Origin: Agrypnia vestita
Lineage: Eukaryota; Arthropoda; Insecta; Trichoptera; Phryganeidae
DNA: 64,000 bases
Direction of reading: 5' to 3'
Assembly (NCBI GenBank): GCA_016648135.1
Contig: JADDOH010001502.1
Coordinates: 99,495 to 163,494 of the forward strand
The first letter of the stretch is position 1; each line of letters starts with the position of its first letter. Of the stretch, positions 24,245 to 36,738 are shown one piece after another. Position numbers and translations under genes: made by a program. The notes under the pieces were generated by a model. It searched no databases. It had not been told where the DNA came from and worked only from the letters and a program-made list of their open reading frames with translations.

Positions 24245-25718
24245 GTCTCTATTCTCAATTATTTTAATGACTTCGGGATCACTGCGAATGACCCCGAGAT
24301 GACATTTTTGATTCAGTATGACTTCAGCTATAACCTCCACAAATGAATGCATCCTATCTCGGAAAATCGTGAATCAAAAATAACCTAGTTTTAAAATACA
24401 AATAAAACATTTTCATTAATAAAATAAGAGGAAAATTTTATACAAGCGAAACAGAATAGATTTTTATTACATACTTACAATTCCACTTAAATGTGGGTGT
24501 AGAGGATCGAACGTAAAGCCTTTTATGACCCTTCTCTTTAGTATAAAAATCTATCGTCGTATATTAATTTTTTCTTGGTTCCTTGATTGGTGGTACACAG
24601 TCTAACTGGGGCACTTATGGCACTGATTCTGACTGGTGGCTGGACGAAGCGCAGATTGTTAGATGATTAGTTCTATCATGAATGCTGAACAAGCTGCTAG
24701 ATTGTTTCCTGGCCGTATTTGTCACTCAGATTTGTAGAACTGCGCAGTTACCTACTTAAGGCGGCACATTCACTGCAAATGCATATTTCGTTTTTTTTTT
24801 TTTTTTACGAAAATGTGGGTTTTTATTATTCATTTGTATCAGAATGTACATTCTAGGCATTTTTTTAGGGCAATAACTTAAATAGAACCCTTGTTCTTAT
24901 ATAAAAGTAATAAACTGAACATTATTTACAATAATTAAGAAAATATAAGCATTAATTGACAGGCCGCGGCCAAAACAAATTGTTTTTAGTGTCCTAGGCG
25001 CAAAGTTTTAATGAATATTTATACATACGCATAATATGTTTTTTTATACGTATAAAGTATACTTCATTATCTAGAATCCGTACTAAGGAAATTAAGAAAT
25101 ATTAAATGTTAATAAAGTTATCTATATATTAATTACGCCAAAAATGATGTTGCAGTAAGTAGATGATTTCTGTTGCCAGTTAAAAAAACATTTTAGAGTA
25201 CATTAAAAAGATTAAAAATATAGGAATACGAACACACTGATATTAAAAACCATTCAAATCATATTAAACTATCGGATATTAATCGTTGTTTTTAAATATT
25301 TTGGTGGAATATTTTAAAAATTCGTGTTTTTTTTGTCGTAGAAAACAGCCAACTGTGACGCGGGAATATATTTTTTGTGCTGACGATACCGCTTTTTGAC
25401 GTTTGACGTACGCATATTTCGTTTCATTTCTCTTTTTTTTATATTTTTTCATAAAATTTGCTTCAATAATATATTCATTAACTTTTATTTTACATTTTTG
25501 AACAAAAATTAAGTTATGAAAACTTTGAAGTGAACTTAATGTAATTTTACGTGTCATTTTCTCCGTATTTATAAATATTTTTTTTTAGAAATTCCAATAC
25601 TTGGGAAAGCCACGTAGATGTATTGTGACATCACTTGAATTGGTGGCAAAACGCCACCATAACTGCACGGAGGGCCTAGCAGTAGGTAATGAACGATAGC
25701 CAATTGTAAATACCGATT
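24245..25718. other. Intron 1, no gene recognised
   Basis: AT-rich with long T runs near 24790. The minus frame at 25279-25557 is lysine-rich because the DNA is AT-rich and has no recognisable motif. Confidence 0.5.
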
Positions 25719-25780
25719 GCCGCGTAGCGGCCACTACAGGCCGCGCAGCCGCCACTATGGGCCGCGCAACGGCCATACAG
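25719..25780 (+). repeat. 21-bp tandem repeat, three GC-rich units
   Basis: Three successive units of about 21 bp (GCCGCGTAGCGGCCACTACA and variants) start at 25719, 25740 and 25761. They stand out as a GC-rich island in AT-rich intron. The minus frame across them (25585-25803) is an Ala/Arg-rich by-product of the repeat. Confidence 0.6.
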
Positions 25781-26099
25781 CCACCCGCAGGGCCTAGAAG
25801 CAAGCAAGTTTAACTGCTAATAATGTTTTAAATTTGTAAGAAATTTGTTCGTTTTTTGTTGATTTTAAAACGCTTTTTATTTATATAAAGAGAGGATTTT
25901 AAACATTATATTCTATTTATTCCCGTATTTTGAGGCTTTACTTACTAATAAAAGTTTTTTTTTTAATAAAAACACCTTAATTATTATTTATGAATAAAAA
26001 TTTCAAAGTATGAAATGTGTCAATAAAAGAGGTAATTATAAAACAGAATGCCGTTGGCAGCGGCTTTCGAGAGAAACACTAAAACTTTTTGTGAAGTAA

Positions 26100-26200
26100 C
26101 CTGTCGATGAGAGATTCTGTTTCTCTCGAAACTTAATTATATTATAAAAAAAATATAAAGATTATTAAACTCACGTAGAGGTAACAAGATTAATATTATT
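26100..26200 (+). repeat. Decayed hammerhead-like repeat copy
   Basis: GATGAGAG (26106-26113), a hairpin with TCTCTC and GAAAC (26128-26132) resemble the 31-kb family, but the first two core bases are lost. The downstream block AAACTCACGTAGAGGTAACA recurs at about 23600 and, diverged, at 19955. Confidence 0.4.
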
Positions 26201-28029
26201 TAAGTATCATTAAACTGAGAACTTTGACATTAAAATTTTATAATAAAAAATGTGAGCGCAAAGTTGACATGAACATATTTGTCTTATTTATTCACGTTTT
26301 GTGTATGTACATATTACAGTGGTGAGTTAATTGCCTGTTGGATATTTCTTCCTACCAACCTTATTTAGGTATTCAACCAAATTAAGTTAAGCATTTTAAA
26401 TATATATTTCCGGTTAACAATGTTACACTGAAAAAACTAGCTCCATCATAAAGAGGCGAATGGAAGATCGATGCGGACAAGGGAGGGTTAAACTAGAACA
26501 AAAACAAACTTAATTTTTTCACTAGGTATTATTAAAATCAACTTGCATTCGGACGATTATTGGTTAGCATAGATTTTGTTATAATAAAAATAGTTTTGCT
26601 TATATTTTTACTAGCCAAAGCAAATGTTAAAAATAGTGATTTCTGCAGAAAAGTAAAAATGAATGAAAAATATAATGAAATAAGGGAGATAAGTGCAATG
26701 TCTTCTTTGCCACACTAGACAAAATTATTTTTACATTTTAAACTGGGATTCATCTCGCGCAACTAATTTTCACGCTCAATTGCATTTTTTTTGTCACGCT
26801 TCGTATAGTGGACCACCTTACTCGCGGCGTCCGCGTGGGTGGTAGAGGGTTAAATAAATAATTCTGATTGACCTGATCGTCACGTCCATTTCCGGCTAAT
26901 TGCGTATACTGTATTCTTTTACGCTTCTCATTTCAACATTCAAAATGAAATATTTTTATAGGAAAAAAATCAGTATTTTATATAAATTTAAAACCAATTT
27001 ATTTTCAATACATATTTAGTTATTATTTTATGGAATAGCCTTTCTTTGTGCAAGTCCTTATAAAAAAAATCGAGAGTATAATTAATCTTCTCATTTATTT
27101 ATTATTTATTAATAATACATCCACTTAATTGGGCTGTCAACACAAAGTGTTCAAATAGCATAGCTATCTAAGTACATGAGAAGAAAATGATAAAAATGTA
27201 AGAATATCCACAAGATAAATAAAATAAACTAGCAGTTAGGCAACCGGCTATCGCCGATGGCCGCGCAGAAACGCGACATTATCGGAAACACGACGTTCTA
27301 ACCTGAAATACGTGAATATGACAGTTAACCAATATATCATACTTAATATACCTACTGCACGTGCTTGCGTAGTATAATTCCGTAATAAAATCTGCGACTT
27401 GATGCAAACTGTAATAAAACATTTTTCAAACTGAAATTAGCTTTTTAAAGCGATAAATAGTATAAAGAGAAAACCATATTTTGTCAATCTAGCTGTCATC
27501 GCTGTCATTTGCTGTCATTGCGGCGCAGGTTGACCAGTAACAAAATTGGCGAGAATCATATTTCTTTGACTAAGAGACAGTTTTAAATCACATACCTACA
27601 TGTATATTATAAATTAATAAACGTTTATAAACATAAATTACATTTTATTTTTATTTTATGTACATAATATTTCTGCACATAAAATATTAACAGCATGTAT
27701 TTTAAAACAATCGGTATTTCTCGCTACTTAATGTACCCTAAAATGTATTTTTAACTGGTAGCACTAAAAAGCCACCTACGGCGACGGTTGCAACGTTTTA
27801 AGGGTAATAGATTAGTAATAGATTAAGTATATAGGCAAACTATCAAATAGAAGATAAGTAGATTTGTTTTTTTTATATATATTAAATACCTAGGCGGTAT
27901 ACCCTACATATATCTACTATGTATGGTGCAATCCATTTATAGGTGAATTCATATTACAATTAGTGCGGTAGGTAACTTTATAAAATAGCTCTCCTTGTCG
28001 CGAAACAGGTACTCTATAAGAATTCAATA
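26201..28029. other. Intron 1, no gene recognised
   Basis: AT-rich. A CTAGCAGTTAGGCAACCGGC block near 27230 resembles 8374-8400 and may be a repeat end. Nothing coding. Confidence 0.45.
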
Positions 28030-28175
28030 AAAGTTAGCGGGTTCGAACCTCATTCCATACCAGCAAGTTAGTCCAATTTTCATAGCACAAGCGTGTTTAG
28101 CTTAGTTTGAAAATTGTAAAAATATTGATGTGATTCCGTGTTCGCAACTCTATTTTAAATTAAAAAAACTCAGGG
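28030..28175 (+). mobile_element. tRNA-derived SINE copy
   Basis: B-box-like GGGTTCGAACCTC at 28050, then the family body CCAGCAAGTTAGTCC, TTTTCATAGCACAAGCG, TTAGCTTAGTTTGAAAAT, ATTGATGTGA and TTCCGTGTTCGCA. The head is shortened. Confidence 0.65.
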
Positions 28176-30404
28176 GAATCTAACATACCTTTAAAAATGT
28201 TATGCGGACAAATTAAATCACTAAAGTTCTCCTACACGACAGCTCATCACGTGTGTATTAGCAAAATTTCTATATATTTATGTTTATATTGTTTATGTTA
28301 AATATTAATCCAGTTTAATTCGTAATGAGTTAGCGAATCCGGCGGCAGTCTCAACCTTTGGTAATTTATCGATTTACGCACTTCCTGTGACGCAATAATC
28401 GCATTACTTCCACCCCTTGTGGTTTACCGTCCAATTTGTTCCAACATTTCTGTGAAGGTTTGTGACCATTAAGTATTGAGATATCAAATAAGAGGAATGC
28501 AAAATCGGCCCCGCAATCGAGAGGGTCCAGATCGCCTCTGAGTCGCGATCGTCATCTCGCAGTAATTCTCCGACCGAATGAACACAGATCGCGTTATCGC
28601 TAGGCCGAAGGAACCCGGTCGACTTGAGTCGTAGCCAGAATTTCTCAACAAGTTTCAGTAACTCAAGATCATAGGTTAAACGCATACCTTCGGTTCAGGT
28701 CTTTTCAAGTACTTTTCTCAAGTTGTTTTACTACATTAATGGTTTGTTAACTTTTAGTTTACGAGCACGTACTGTTTAACCAATGGAGGCGTCAGTATAA
28801 AAAGGTTCTATTTGCAAAAAAAAATTACAAGAGAGAGAAAAAACACAGTAAAAAAACAGAAATTCAGTTTTTTTTTTTTCTTAGCCAATTATGGACATTA
28901 ATTTTACGTTTTCTTTATTTATTCATTTTGTTGAGCAATCCCAGGGATATTGTCGACCTGTCGGCATCCGTTATATTTGTCATTTTTTTTGGGTCACAGT
29001 CCTAGGATTTGTTAACACCAAGCACTCGATCTCTCTACTCCTCTCTGTCACCTCCCAGCCTCTTCATTTCTTGGTAGGTGCCACAGCGCCCATCTCCGAT
29101 AACCTGGTCTATCTAGCTTGTTTATTATTACCAGATGAATATAGATGAAAATAAACACTTTTTGCACGTTAACTAACTTTCGGAGTCGAGTTTCGGCAAG
29201 TTTGAGTTGAAATCGTGAAAAATAAAATAATGCATATGGCGCATACCCTGTTAAAACAATAAAATCACTTTGTGACCTGATGGACTATAAATACCCTTTT
29301 TACGTTCGTAATTCGAGAAATATCTAGTTTAAGGTATATACCCCCTTATTCATAGGATAAAAGCATCATTTTAATATCCTAATAGACGGTATTTACTTAT
29401 TTATGTACGCGTAAAGTTTTTATGAGAAATGTCGAGACATGTGTCAAATGTCAATATGCGAATCACTTTTTATTGCAAGACAATAATGGAAAGTCATCCA
29501 GAGAACTTTTTATATGTAGCAAAGCTAACGATGTTCAAAAATATGATATTCCTAACTCAAAAGCAGTGTTTTGGAGAGGTGATCTTAAATAAACTAGCAT
29601 GTGTATGAAACAAACTGATTTCCACCATTTTATAAAATAAAATTAATAATTATTTTACATATAATCAAATTCATCACGTCAAAATTGATGAAGTGTACAA
29701 TCCTATATGAACGCTGTTAAAATAACGTAGCTGTGAAGATAACGCAAACCAATGAGAATAGACCCGATTTTACCATGATTCAGGATTTGTGTTTGATTGT
29801 AACGATGATCGGTAACTGATTATTCGTGATTCGGCGAGAAATCAGCGGTAGGTAGGTACACTAGACTAGGTACTACCTACAATTAAATCTCAGATACCTA
29901 ACAATCATAGCTACAATCGAAAACCAAAAACACTATTATCGTTTGGCTCATCATTAATAGAATCTGTTAGCGCATGAAAACGATTTTGTCTTGTGTTTTA
30001 TTTTCATCTTTACCTGTAACGGGATCGATACAAGGCGTCTCCAAATCCTGTTTGAAATCCAAAAGGCGACACATCGGACTGCCGCCTTTCTCACATACTA
30101 AGCATGCGCTCTACCATATTGTTGTGCCGGATTGCCATCTATGCTCGTTATTTTGTGTTAATGCTTTGATTCATATTTTCAGTTAAAATTTTACTAAAAA
30201 TATTGAATTTTATTTGAAAAATATAGAACTTTGTAGCGTTTCTTGATTAACTTCTCGATACTTAATAGTTATAAAAAAATCGTCATACATATATGTAGGT
30301 ATGTACTGCTTAATTATATATTTGAATTTAGTGCATTGATTTACCTTTTGATGAACGTACCTACATACTTTATTATTTATCAATTCTTAATATCACGTTT
30401 AAAA
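28176..30404. other. Intron 1, no gene recognised
   Basis: AT-rich with small frames at 28404-28685 (minus), 28891-29148 and 29974-30186 (plus). None has a recognisable domain, and no repeat was matched. Confidence 0.45.
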
Positions 30405-30595
30405 AATGATGTAGTGGTAATGACGCTCGCCTAGTAATCTGATGGACGGTTGTTCGAGCCCTATTCCGGGACACCACCAAATTAGTCCTATTTTCATAGC
30501 ACAAGCATTTATTTCATTGTGCAAGCTTATTTTGAGAATAGTAAGAATATTGATGTGACGTGCATTCCGTATTTGCATCTCTATTAAAAAAAATA
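30405..30595 (+). mobile_element. tRNA-derived SINE copy
   Basis: A-box-like GATGTAGTGGTAATGACGCT and B-box-like TTGTTCGAGCCCTATTCC, followed by the body (TAGTCCTATTTTCATAGCAC, TTTTGAGAATAGTAAGAATA, CATTCCGTATTTGCATCTC) and an A-rich 3' end. Confidence 0.7.
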
Positions 30596-30800
30596 GTTAT
30601 GGAGATAAGCGACTTCAAAAATTTGCCTTCTTTATTCAATATTTCTGAAATATATTCTGTAAATCTTTGATCTAACATTAAAGTGACTTCTGTAAAATAT
30701 ATAATTATTGGATTTGTTTTAAAGAAAATGATAAAAAATCGTTCGCCTCAATACAAATCCAATAAAATTATTGCAAAAAATTCCGGTTCAAATTTCTACA
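30595..30800 (+). repeat. Foldback family K, copy (partial)
   Basis: GGAGATAAGCGACTTCAAA, TTCAATATTTCTG and a TACAAATCCAATAAAATTAT block match the K arms. It directly follows the SINE tail. Confidence 0.45.
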
Positions 30801-31051
30801 AAGTTATAATTTTTTTTTAAATTAAATTTATGATTATTTTCTATTGTTATAGATCGTGCCTTTTATTAATTAATTAATTATTTACTTTATTATTTCTATT
30901 ATATATTTATATTAATTCTTTACATCAAATTTTCGTATGTCTCATAGGTTTTGTAACAAGCTTCATTATGTTTTGTAGATTTTAAGATGTAATCGTTTAA
31001 TTTAAAATATGTTTTACTTTACTTTGTAATACACACACAATATGAGCTATT

Positions 31052-31100
31052 AAATTACAACTATAGTTTCGAGAGGAGCAGTCCCTCTCATCATCAGGTA
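31052..31100 (-). ncRNA. Hammerhead ribozyme-like core (left arm of 558-bp repeat)
   Basis: Minus strand: CTGATGA (31091-31097), extra T, helix II GAGAG/CTCTC, GAAAC (31066-31070), stem III ACT/AGT around AT. Confidence 0.6.
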
Positions 31101-31449
31101 TAGATAATAACTAACTTAAATACAAAATTTATCAATCTAACTGGGTAGGTCAGGGAGTCAGGGGGGCGCGCGGCAGGGAAGGGTATTTTTTTCGCCGAAC
31201 AGCTCTAGGAGTGGTGAACTGGACTGAAATGTGATATTATTTATTAATGTGTTTCCAGAATTTAAATTTAAAAAAAAAAAAATAATAATTAATTCTGGAG
31301 ACACATTAATAAATAATATCACATTTCAGTCCAGTTCACCACTCCTAGAGCTGTTCGGGGAAAAAAATACCCTTCCCTGCCGCGCGCCCCCCTGACTCCC
31401 TGACCTACCCAGTTAGATTGATAAATTTTGTATTTAAGTTAGTTATTAT

Positions 31450-31502
31450 CTATACCTGATGATGAGAGGGACTGCTTCTCTCGAAACTATAGTTGTAATT
31501 TA
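31450..31502 (+). ncRNA. Hammerhead ribozyme-like core (right arm of 558-bp repeat)
   Basis: CTGATGA (31456-31462), extra T, helix II GAGAG/CTCTC with a long loop, GAAAC (31483-31487), stem III ACTATAGT, predicted cleavage after the next T. TAC before the core pairs with GTA after the site. Confidence 0.62.
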
Positions 31503-31607
31503 ATAGCTCATATTGTGTGTGTATTACAAAGTAAAGTAAAACATATTTTAAATTATAATGTTGCACCACGAAGTATCTGCCAAATCTTTCAATGATGTAA
31601 TCGTTTA

Positions 31608-32419
31608 TTTTAATGTTTCATTCGTATTCGTTGTGTGGTGGTGATCGGGGTTCAGTTCTCGGAATGGAAGCTTTTTATTTTATTATGTACGCTTGAGAAT
31701 TGACACTTGAAAAATTATTTAAAAATGAATATGTACTAAATTAACGTTGAATTGGAGAGTGCTTTCACACAAAAGATTATACGCAGAGAATATTAAGACT
31801 AAGCTTGAACTCGTTAGTTATTAATATTTCAAAAGTACTGTATGCTCTCAATTATCAAGGTTAAAAAATCAAATTTAAGCAATCCGACCATCATGGATTC
31901 TCGTCCATTGTTTTTCCAGTCGTGACGTAACGTTCGTGTACTCTCTCCAATTAGCAGAGGTCGCCCATTGACTCTTGAAGCCAGGGGTCAGGGGCTAATT
32001 CTCGTCTCGAATGTAATTCTCGTCCATCTTAATGATCTATGTATGACACGAAAAATGTTATGAATTGAAATAAAAAAAACTAAAACTTTTAAAAATTCCT
32101 AATAATGTTGTACCCATTATTATTATTATTATTATGTCTCTTGGCTTTCGTATCTCACTTGTAGATTTCACTGACCTCGGAACGTACGCACTCTATAATT
32201 GCGCGGTGATTTTATATTTCTTGTTAAAATTTATTAATTTATTAACATTGCTCTTCATTTTTTCTACATCGTTTTTATTTTCTCAACCATAAAATGAATT
32301 CTCTAACATGTTATTCCCTTAATGACAAAGAACAAAATGTTTTGCACTATAACTGTCTATAAGTGTCATTAATGATACTTATAGACAGTTATACTGATTT
32401 GATAATCTTTGTGTTTTAA
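31608..32419. other. Intron 1; shared repeat block and a 46-bp palindrome
   Basis: No gene. The block TGCTTTCACACAAAAGATTA to GAGAATATTAAGACTAAGCT (31755-31805) recurs at 44480-44522. At 32348-32393 a palindrome built on TATAACTGTCTATAAGT has one mismatch. An ATT microsatellite is at 32116-32136. Confidence 0.5.
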
Positions 32420-32566
32420 TTTTTTTTTAATAGAGATGCGAACACAGATCTTCTCACATCAATATTCTTAATATATTCAAATTAAAGTACTATCTTGCTA
32501 ATGTCCTGGAATAGGGCTCGATCCACCGATTACTGTATCACTAATGAGTCTTCCACTACACCAATA
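32420..32566 (-). mobile_element. tRNA-derived SINE copy
   Basis: Minus-strand copy: head with a B-box-like GATCGAGCCCTATTCCAGGA and the end motif GTGTTCGCATCTCTATTAAA. The middle body is diverged. Confidence 0.55.
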
Positions 32567-34249
32567 TATAAAAATAAATAAGCTACTTATATCAACATAT
32601 TTATGTAAATAAATAAAATATACAATAATCTGTAATAACATTAATTTAAGTTTTTTTACATTATACACAAGTGACAAAATATGAATAGATATTGTGTTCA
32701 TAACATCGTCATCATTACCCTGAGCATCTTTTATGACTAGGTAGTACACGACATAGTCCTCTGACAATTCCTACCATGTTTCTGTGTTGCTGGTATCGCG
32801 GGTCTACTGTCTGCCGGCTACTGATACATCTTGCTGGCCTTTGACCTTTCCACATTTCGCCTTTCAATCCGAGGTCTCCACAAAATAACTTCTTTTGTTT
32901 TCTCCATTTTTTGTGTGTCCTGCTCACTGCAAATGTCTTCGATTTCGGTTTGGATACGCATCCACTCATTTGTCTTTATTTCACGTGGTGAAATATGGGT
33001 AACACGACAGAACTGGTGTGAAATATGGTACCCTTGAGTATTTTACCATGTTTCACACCAGTTTGTCAGGATTGGTAGTATTAAGGGTTTTATTCCGTCA
33101 TTTTATTTAAGTGTCGTCACATTATTTTTTTAAAGTAATCTGATGACAATCCTGAGGTTTCCCCTATTGCCCTAGCCTATCCAGCAGAGCGCTATTTGTC
33201 TCTTGAAGTCTGTATGTCGTTGTTGAATGCGGTGAGTTGACCAAGGTGTCCTTACTCATTGACGTATTCAATTTGCAGTGTGCTAACTCTAATCGGTAGA
33301 CGGTTTTCCTGGTTAGTCATCACTTTGGTCTTATCAACAGCACATATACATATAACCATCCATATTGTTGATTTGTGGTGCATTAAAAAACGACACGCAT
33401 TTGATAAATATTTTTTATATCGAGATTCATTTCAGTTTGTCTTCAATAGGATCTTTAATTTTCACTTTACTCGTAGAAGCTATATACTCGTACAATATTG
33501 TGCATGTTACATATACAAGTTAATTAATATTTTGAAGATAGCGAAGAAACGTTGTCTGATAATGGATAAGGTATACTATGTAGTTATAATAGATAAACCG
33601 TATTTTATATATATAATAATATAATTAATATAATAAGTATAATAATAAAATATAATTAATCTTGAAGTTATGTTAAATGTGATGAAAAAAATAAATAATT
33701 GAATCAGTTCCTATCAATGCAATTGGCGCAATGAGTAACCATAATAATTTATTTGAATACTTTAGCATAAACCACTTTTATGTTATAAACCAGCCGGCCT
33801 CTGTGGTTATCTATTGAGTAAATGTATTAAAATGATTTTATTATTATATTAATAAATATATTATTTCATTTCAAATATTAAAATATCAATAAGTAACTTT
33901 TTGGGATTTTAAAATTAAACTACATATTTACATTTCCTATAATTTACAGGTACTTTTTATTGTCAACAATTTAAAACCATTTATTATTAATTTTAATTAA
34001 TTCAAACTCTTTTATTTATATAGAGATACTCTATATAAATAATAGAGGCCCTAGATTGCATAACTTAGAAATATTAGAAACTAAGAAATGTCTGAAAACT
34101 AAAGCCAATGTAATTGATAACCAGTTGAATTTCACGAATAACCCATAGTTTGATATATTCCCTATTTCGGCGTCTACTTGTCAATTACCCCCACCATAAA
34201 TGTGGCCACGCCCCCTTACAAAAATCAACCTGTTTATCAAAATGGATAA
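32567..34249. other. Intron 1, no gene recognised
   Basis: The frames at 32498-32969 (minus), 32831-33037 and 33259-33624 (plus, 121 codons) have no recognisable motif. An inverted repeat with 20-bp arms and one mismatch (AACTGGTGTGAAATATGGTA) spans 33011-33062. Confidence 0.45.
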
Positions 34250-34390
34250 TGGATAGTTAGTATGCGTCCATCCTAACGAAGACACAGTGGTATCGAAACC
34301 GGTACACGTAAGGTTACACTGTAAGTGGTTTATACAATGTTTTTAATTAATTTACATATTAATTATGTCCAACCACAAAGTTAACGCTAT
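34250..34390 (+). repeat. Decayed hammerhead-like repeat related to the 1.6-1.9 kb unit
   Basis: CTAACGA (34273-34279), an extra A, hairpin GACAC/GGTATC, GAAAC (34295-34299) and ACCGGT. Downstream AACCACAAAGTTAACGC matches the flank of the 1.9-kb unit. G5 of the core is A here, which should abolish cleavage. Confidence 0.5.
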
Positions 34391-34828
34391 AAACATCAAA
34401 CATATTTAAAAGCATTTTTGTTCACTTACTGACGTTTAGTCTCGTATTAAATATGAAAAGTAATCCAAAATTAACATTGAAGTACAAATATCGCCTTGAT
34501 AAATATTATGGTAGGGTGGTGCTCACTTAATTCATGACTACGCTACATAACACCTTAGTTGTCGAAACTAAACAATCGAATTGCTGTTTAATTGCTTTGT
34601 ACACAAGCTAATTAATCAAAACGATTAAAAACCAATCGACACTCAATGCAATCCTACAGACTTTTTTACATCAGTTTAGACACCAGTCAACACGATATAA
34701 ATGTACAAAATGTTAGTATATAACCACTTACGGAGATTTTTACTACCACAGTTCATATTAATATTCAACTACCATAACAATTATCAATCTTAAAGTATTG
34801 CTCATTAAAAATCAGCTTAAGTTTCAAA

Positions 34829-35104
34829 ATATACATATCGACGGCTCCTACGTATAATATCGTAACCCACAATTCGACGATTTTGAGTTCTTAGTGTATA
34901 CACATGTGTATTTAATTATATCTTTAATTCCAAGAAAGAAAAATAAATATTTTGCAATAAATAACGTTTTATTATTATAAAAAATTTTTTTTTTTCGTTC
35001 TAGGAATTAAATATATAATTAAAAACATATGAAATACACAACAAACTCAAAATCGTCGCGTTGTGGGTTATGATATTATACGTAGGAGCCGTCGATATAT
35101 CCAA
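34829..35104. repeat. Foldback repeat with arms of about 115 bp
   Basis: Arms 34829-34945 and 34990-35104 are reverse complements with some mismatches (shared CGACGGCTCCTACGTATAAT, CGACGATTTTGAGTT, TTAATTCC). The spacer is about 45 bases. Non-coding; class unknown. Confidence 0.6.
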
Positions 35105-35739
35105 ATTAACTAGAATAAAAAAATTTATACCTTTGTTTAATAGAAATTTAAAAAAAAATACTAATATTTTACACTCTTTAACTACTGAGAAGTTTATTTC
35201 ACTAGACCCCTGATAATGCAATGAATGTATTTATTTGCTTGAACTCCAAAATCAAGCCAAATCCAAATGCTTAAATATCAAAAGCAACCGTTGTCTGGTT
35301 TCAGAATGTTATTTTAACAGAATTTTAAATGTTGAAATAACTCACGAAATATACAAATTTTGATATACCTCATGTCAGTTGAAGTCAGTCCCTCCCTAAT
35401 GTACCTATATACATGAAATATACAGCACATCTCGAAGAAAAGTGTTGTAAGTCAAAAAAGTATAGGAGAACGAAAATAAAAATGAACCATTTTTAAACTT
35501 TATTTTTTATCGGTAATCGTAGGTAACGAATCGATACGGAATTTGACATGTGCTAGCGGGCGGTCCCGTTAAAAAAAATTGCGGTCATTCACAGAAGAGG
35601 GGTGAACTACCCATAAAATGTTTTCATGGGGCGTAGAAAATCATGTATATCATAAAAATTTGACTTACTACAGGATGTACGATATTTAGCTATACATGAA
35701 ATATAATAAATTTTTAGAAATATGAGAGATATCATTTAT

Positions 35740-35830
35740 ACAAGTAATAAGAATATACTTTGTTTTTACTGTTAATTTGTTGAAAATACCACATGTTTGG
35801 GGCCCTTCATCAGGATACATCTGGATTATA
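35740..35830 (-). repeat. Decayed hammerhead-like repeat related to the 21.1-kb copy
   Basis: Minus strand: TCCTGATGAAGGGCCCC, then AAACATGTGG and GTATTTTCAACAAATTAA. It parallels 21105-21160, but the GAAAC box has become CAAAC. Confidence 0.5.
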
Positions 35831-36738
35831 TAGGAAACGAATAAATAATTAAGTTATATGATATATTTTATGTAAGGTGTCTGATAATAAATAATTGAAA
35901 GTTTTGTTCGCTGAAAATTACAACATTTCAAAGTATATTAATCAAAATTTCATAAAAAATGTTCTTGTATATGGAGTCATTTAGAGAATTTTTCCTCGAT
36001 GTGGTCTTCAAACATATATATATAGAGAGAGAGAGAGATCATATTGAGATCGCTATGCATTTATTTCAGAATGAAATATTACAGGACCGCTCCTATTGAA
36101 GGAGGACCGAGGTCAAACATACTCTGTGGTAGCAGGCTGAAACAGGCGGGAATAAATCAGACTCAATACTACATACAGTTAGACAACATATGTCAATAAC
36201 TTACACGAAGGAAGAATAAATAAATTTAAAAAATTTAGAGATTCTTTTATACGCTTTCTTTGCATACATTCGTTATCGATTTTCTAACATCACTTCGCAG
36301 TACCCAAATATGAAAAACGTTTTTTTTAAGTGAATAATGTGCGTATTTCCTTTACTAAAACTTATTTCGTGTAAGAGGTTAATTGCAGAAAATACTGTCT
36401 ATTGCGCGTTAACATTCTTTGAACCCGTCGCATAATTACGTTGAACGTTTTTTTTGTCGGACCATTTTTTTCCCTAAGTTATCCTGAGATATAAGAAATC
36501 TAAATTCAACATAGCCGTAATCAAACGAATTTGACATTTTGTTCCGACGTCTAATGTCAATATTGAATATGCTGATTAAAATTCATAAATTTGAAATCCA
36601 TTTTTTCATACATTAATGAACCTCGAACATTCATTGGTGAATCTCGAAGCTACCTAAGCATTCATTGTTCAATAATAATGGAAACCTATCAAATTTAATC
36701 GAAATAATGACGAAATCATGTCGAAAATTATTTAATAA
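35831..36738. other. Intron 1, no gene recognised
   Basis: AT-rich with an AT/AG dinucleotide microsatellite at 36014-36038. Nothing coding. Confidence 0.5.

Larger units (their letters stand above)
30998..31555. mobile_element. 558-bp near-perfect inverted repeat bearing two hammerhead-like cores
   Basis: Arms 30998-31262 and 31291-31555, 265 bp each, are reverse complements with very few differences. The 28-base A/T-rich spacer is at 31263-31290. Both arms contain a GC-rich block (GGGGGCGCGCGGCAGGGAAG type) and a hammerhead-like core. Fourteen bases, GATGTAATCGTTTA, occur immediately left (30986-30999) and again at 31594-31607. They look like a target-site duplication enclosing the unit plus a 38-base tail on the right. 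Inverted pLTR pairs with a short one-sided tail are a known feature of Penelope-like elements. No protein remnant is present. Confidence 0.7.

Noticed and set aside
33259..33624. 121-codon plus-strand frame in intron 1
   Set aside because: Hydrophobic and Ile/Tyr-rich as AT-rich DNA dictates; no domain, no conserved neighbour, no GC rise.
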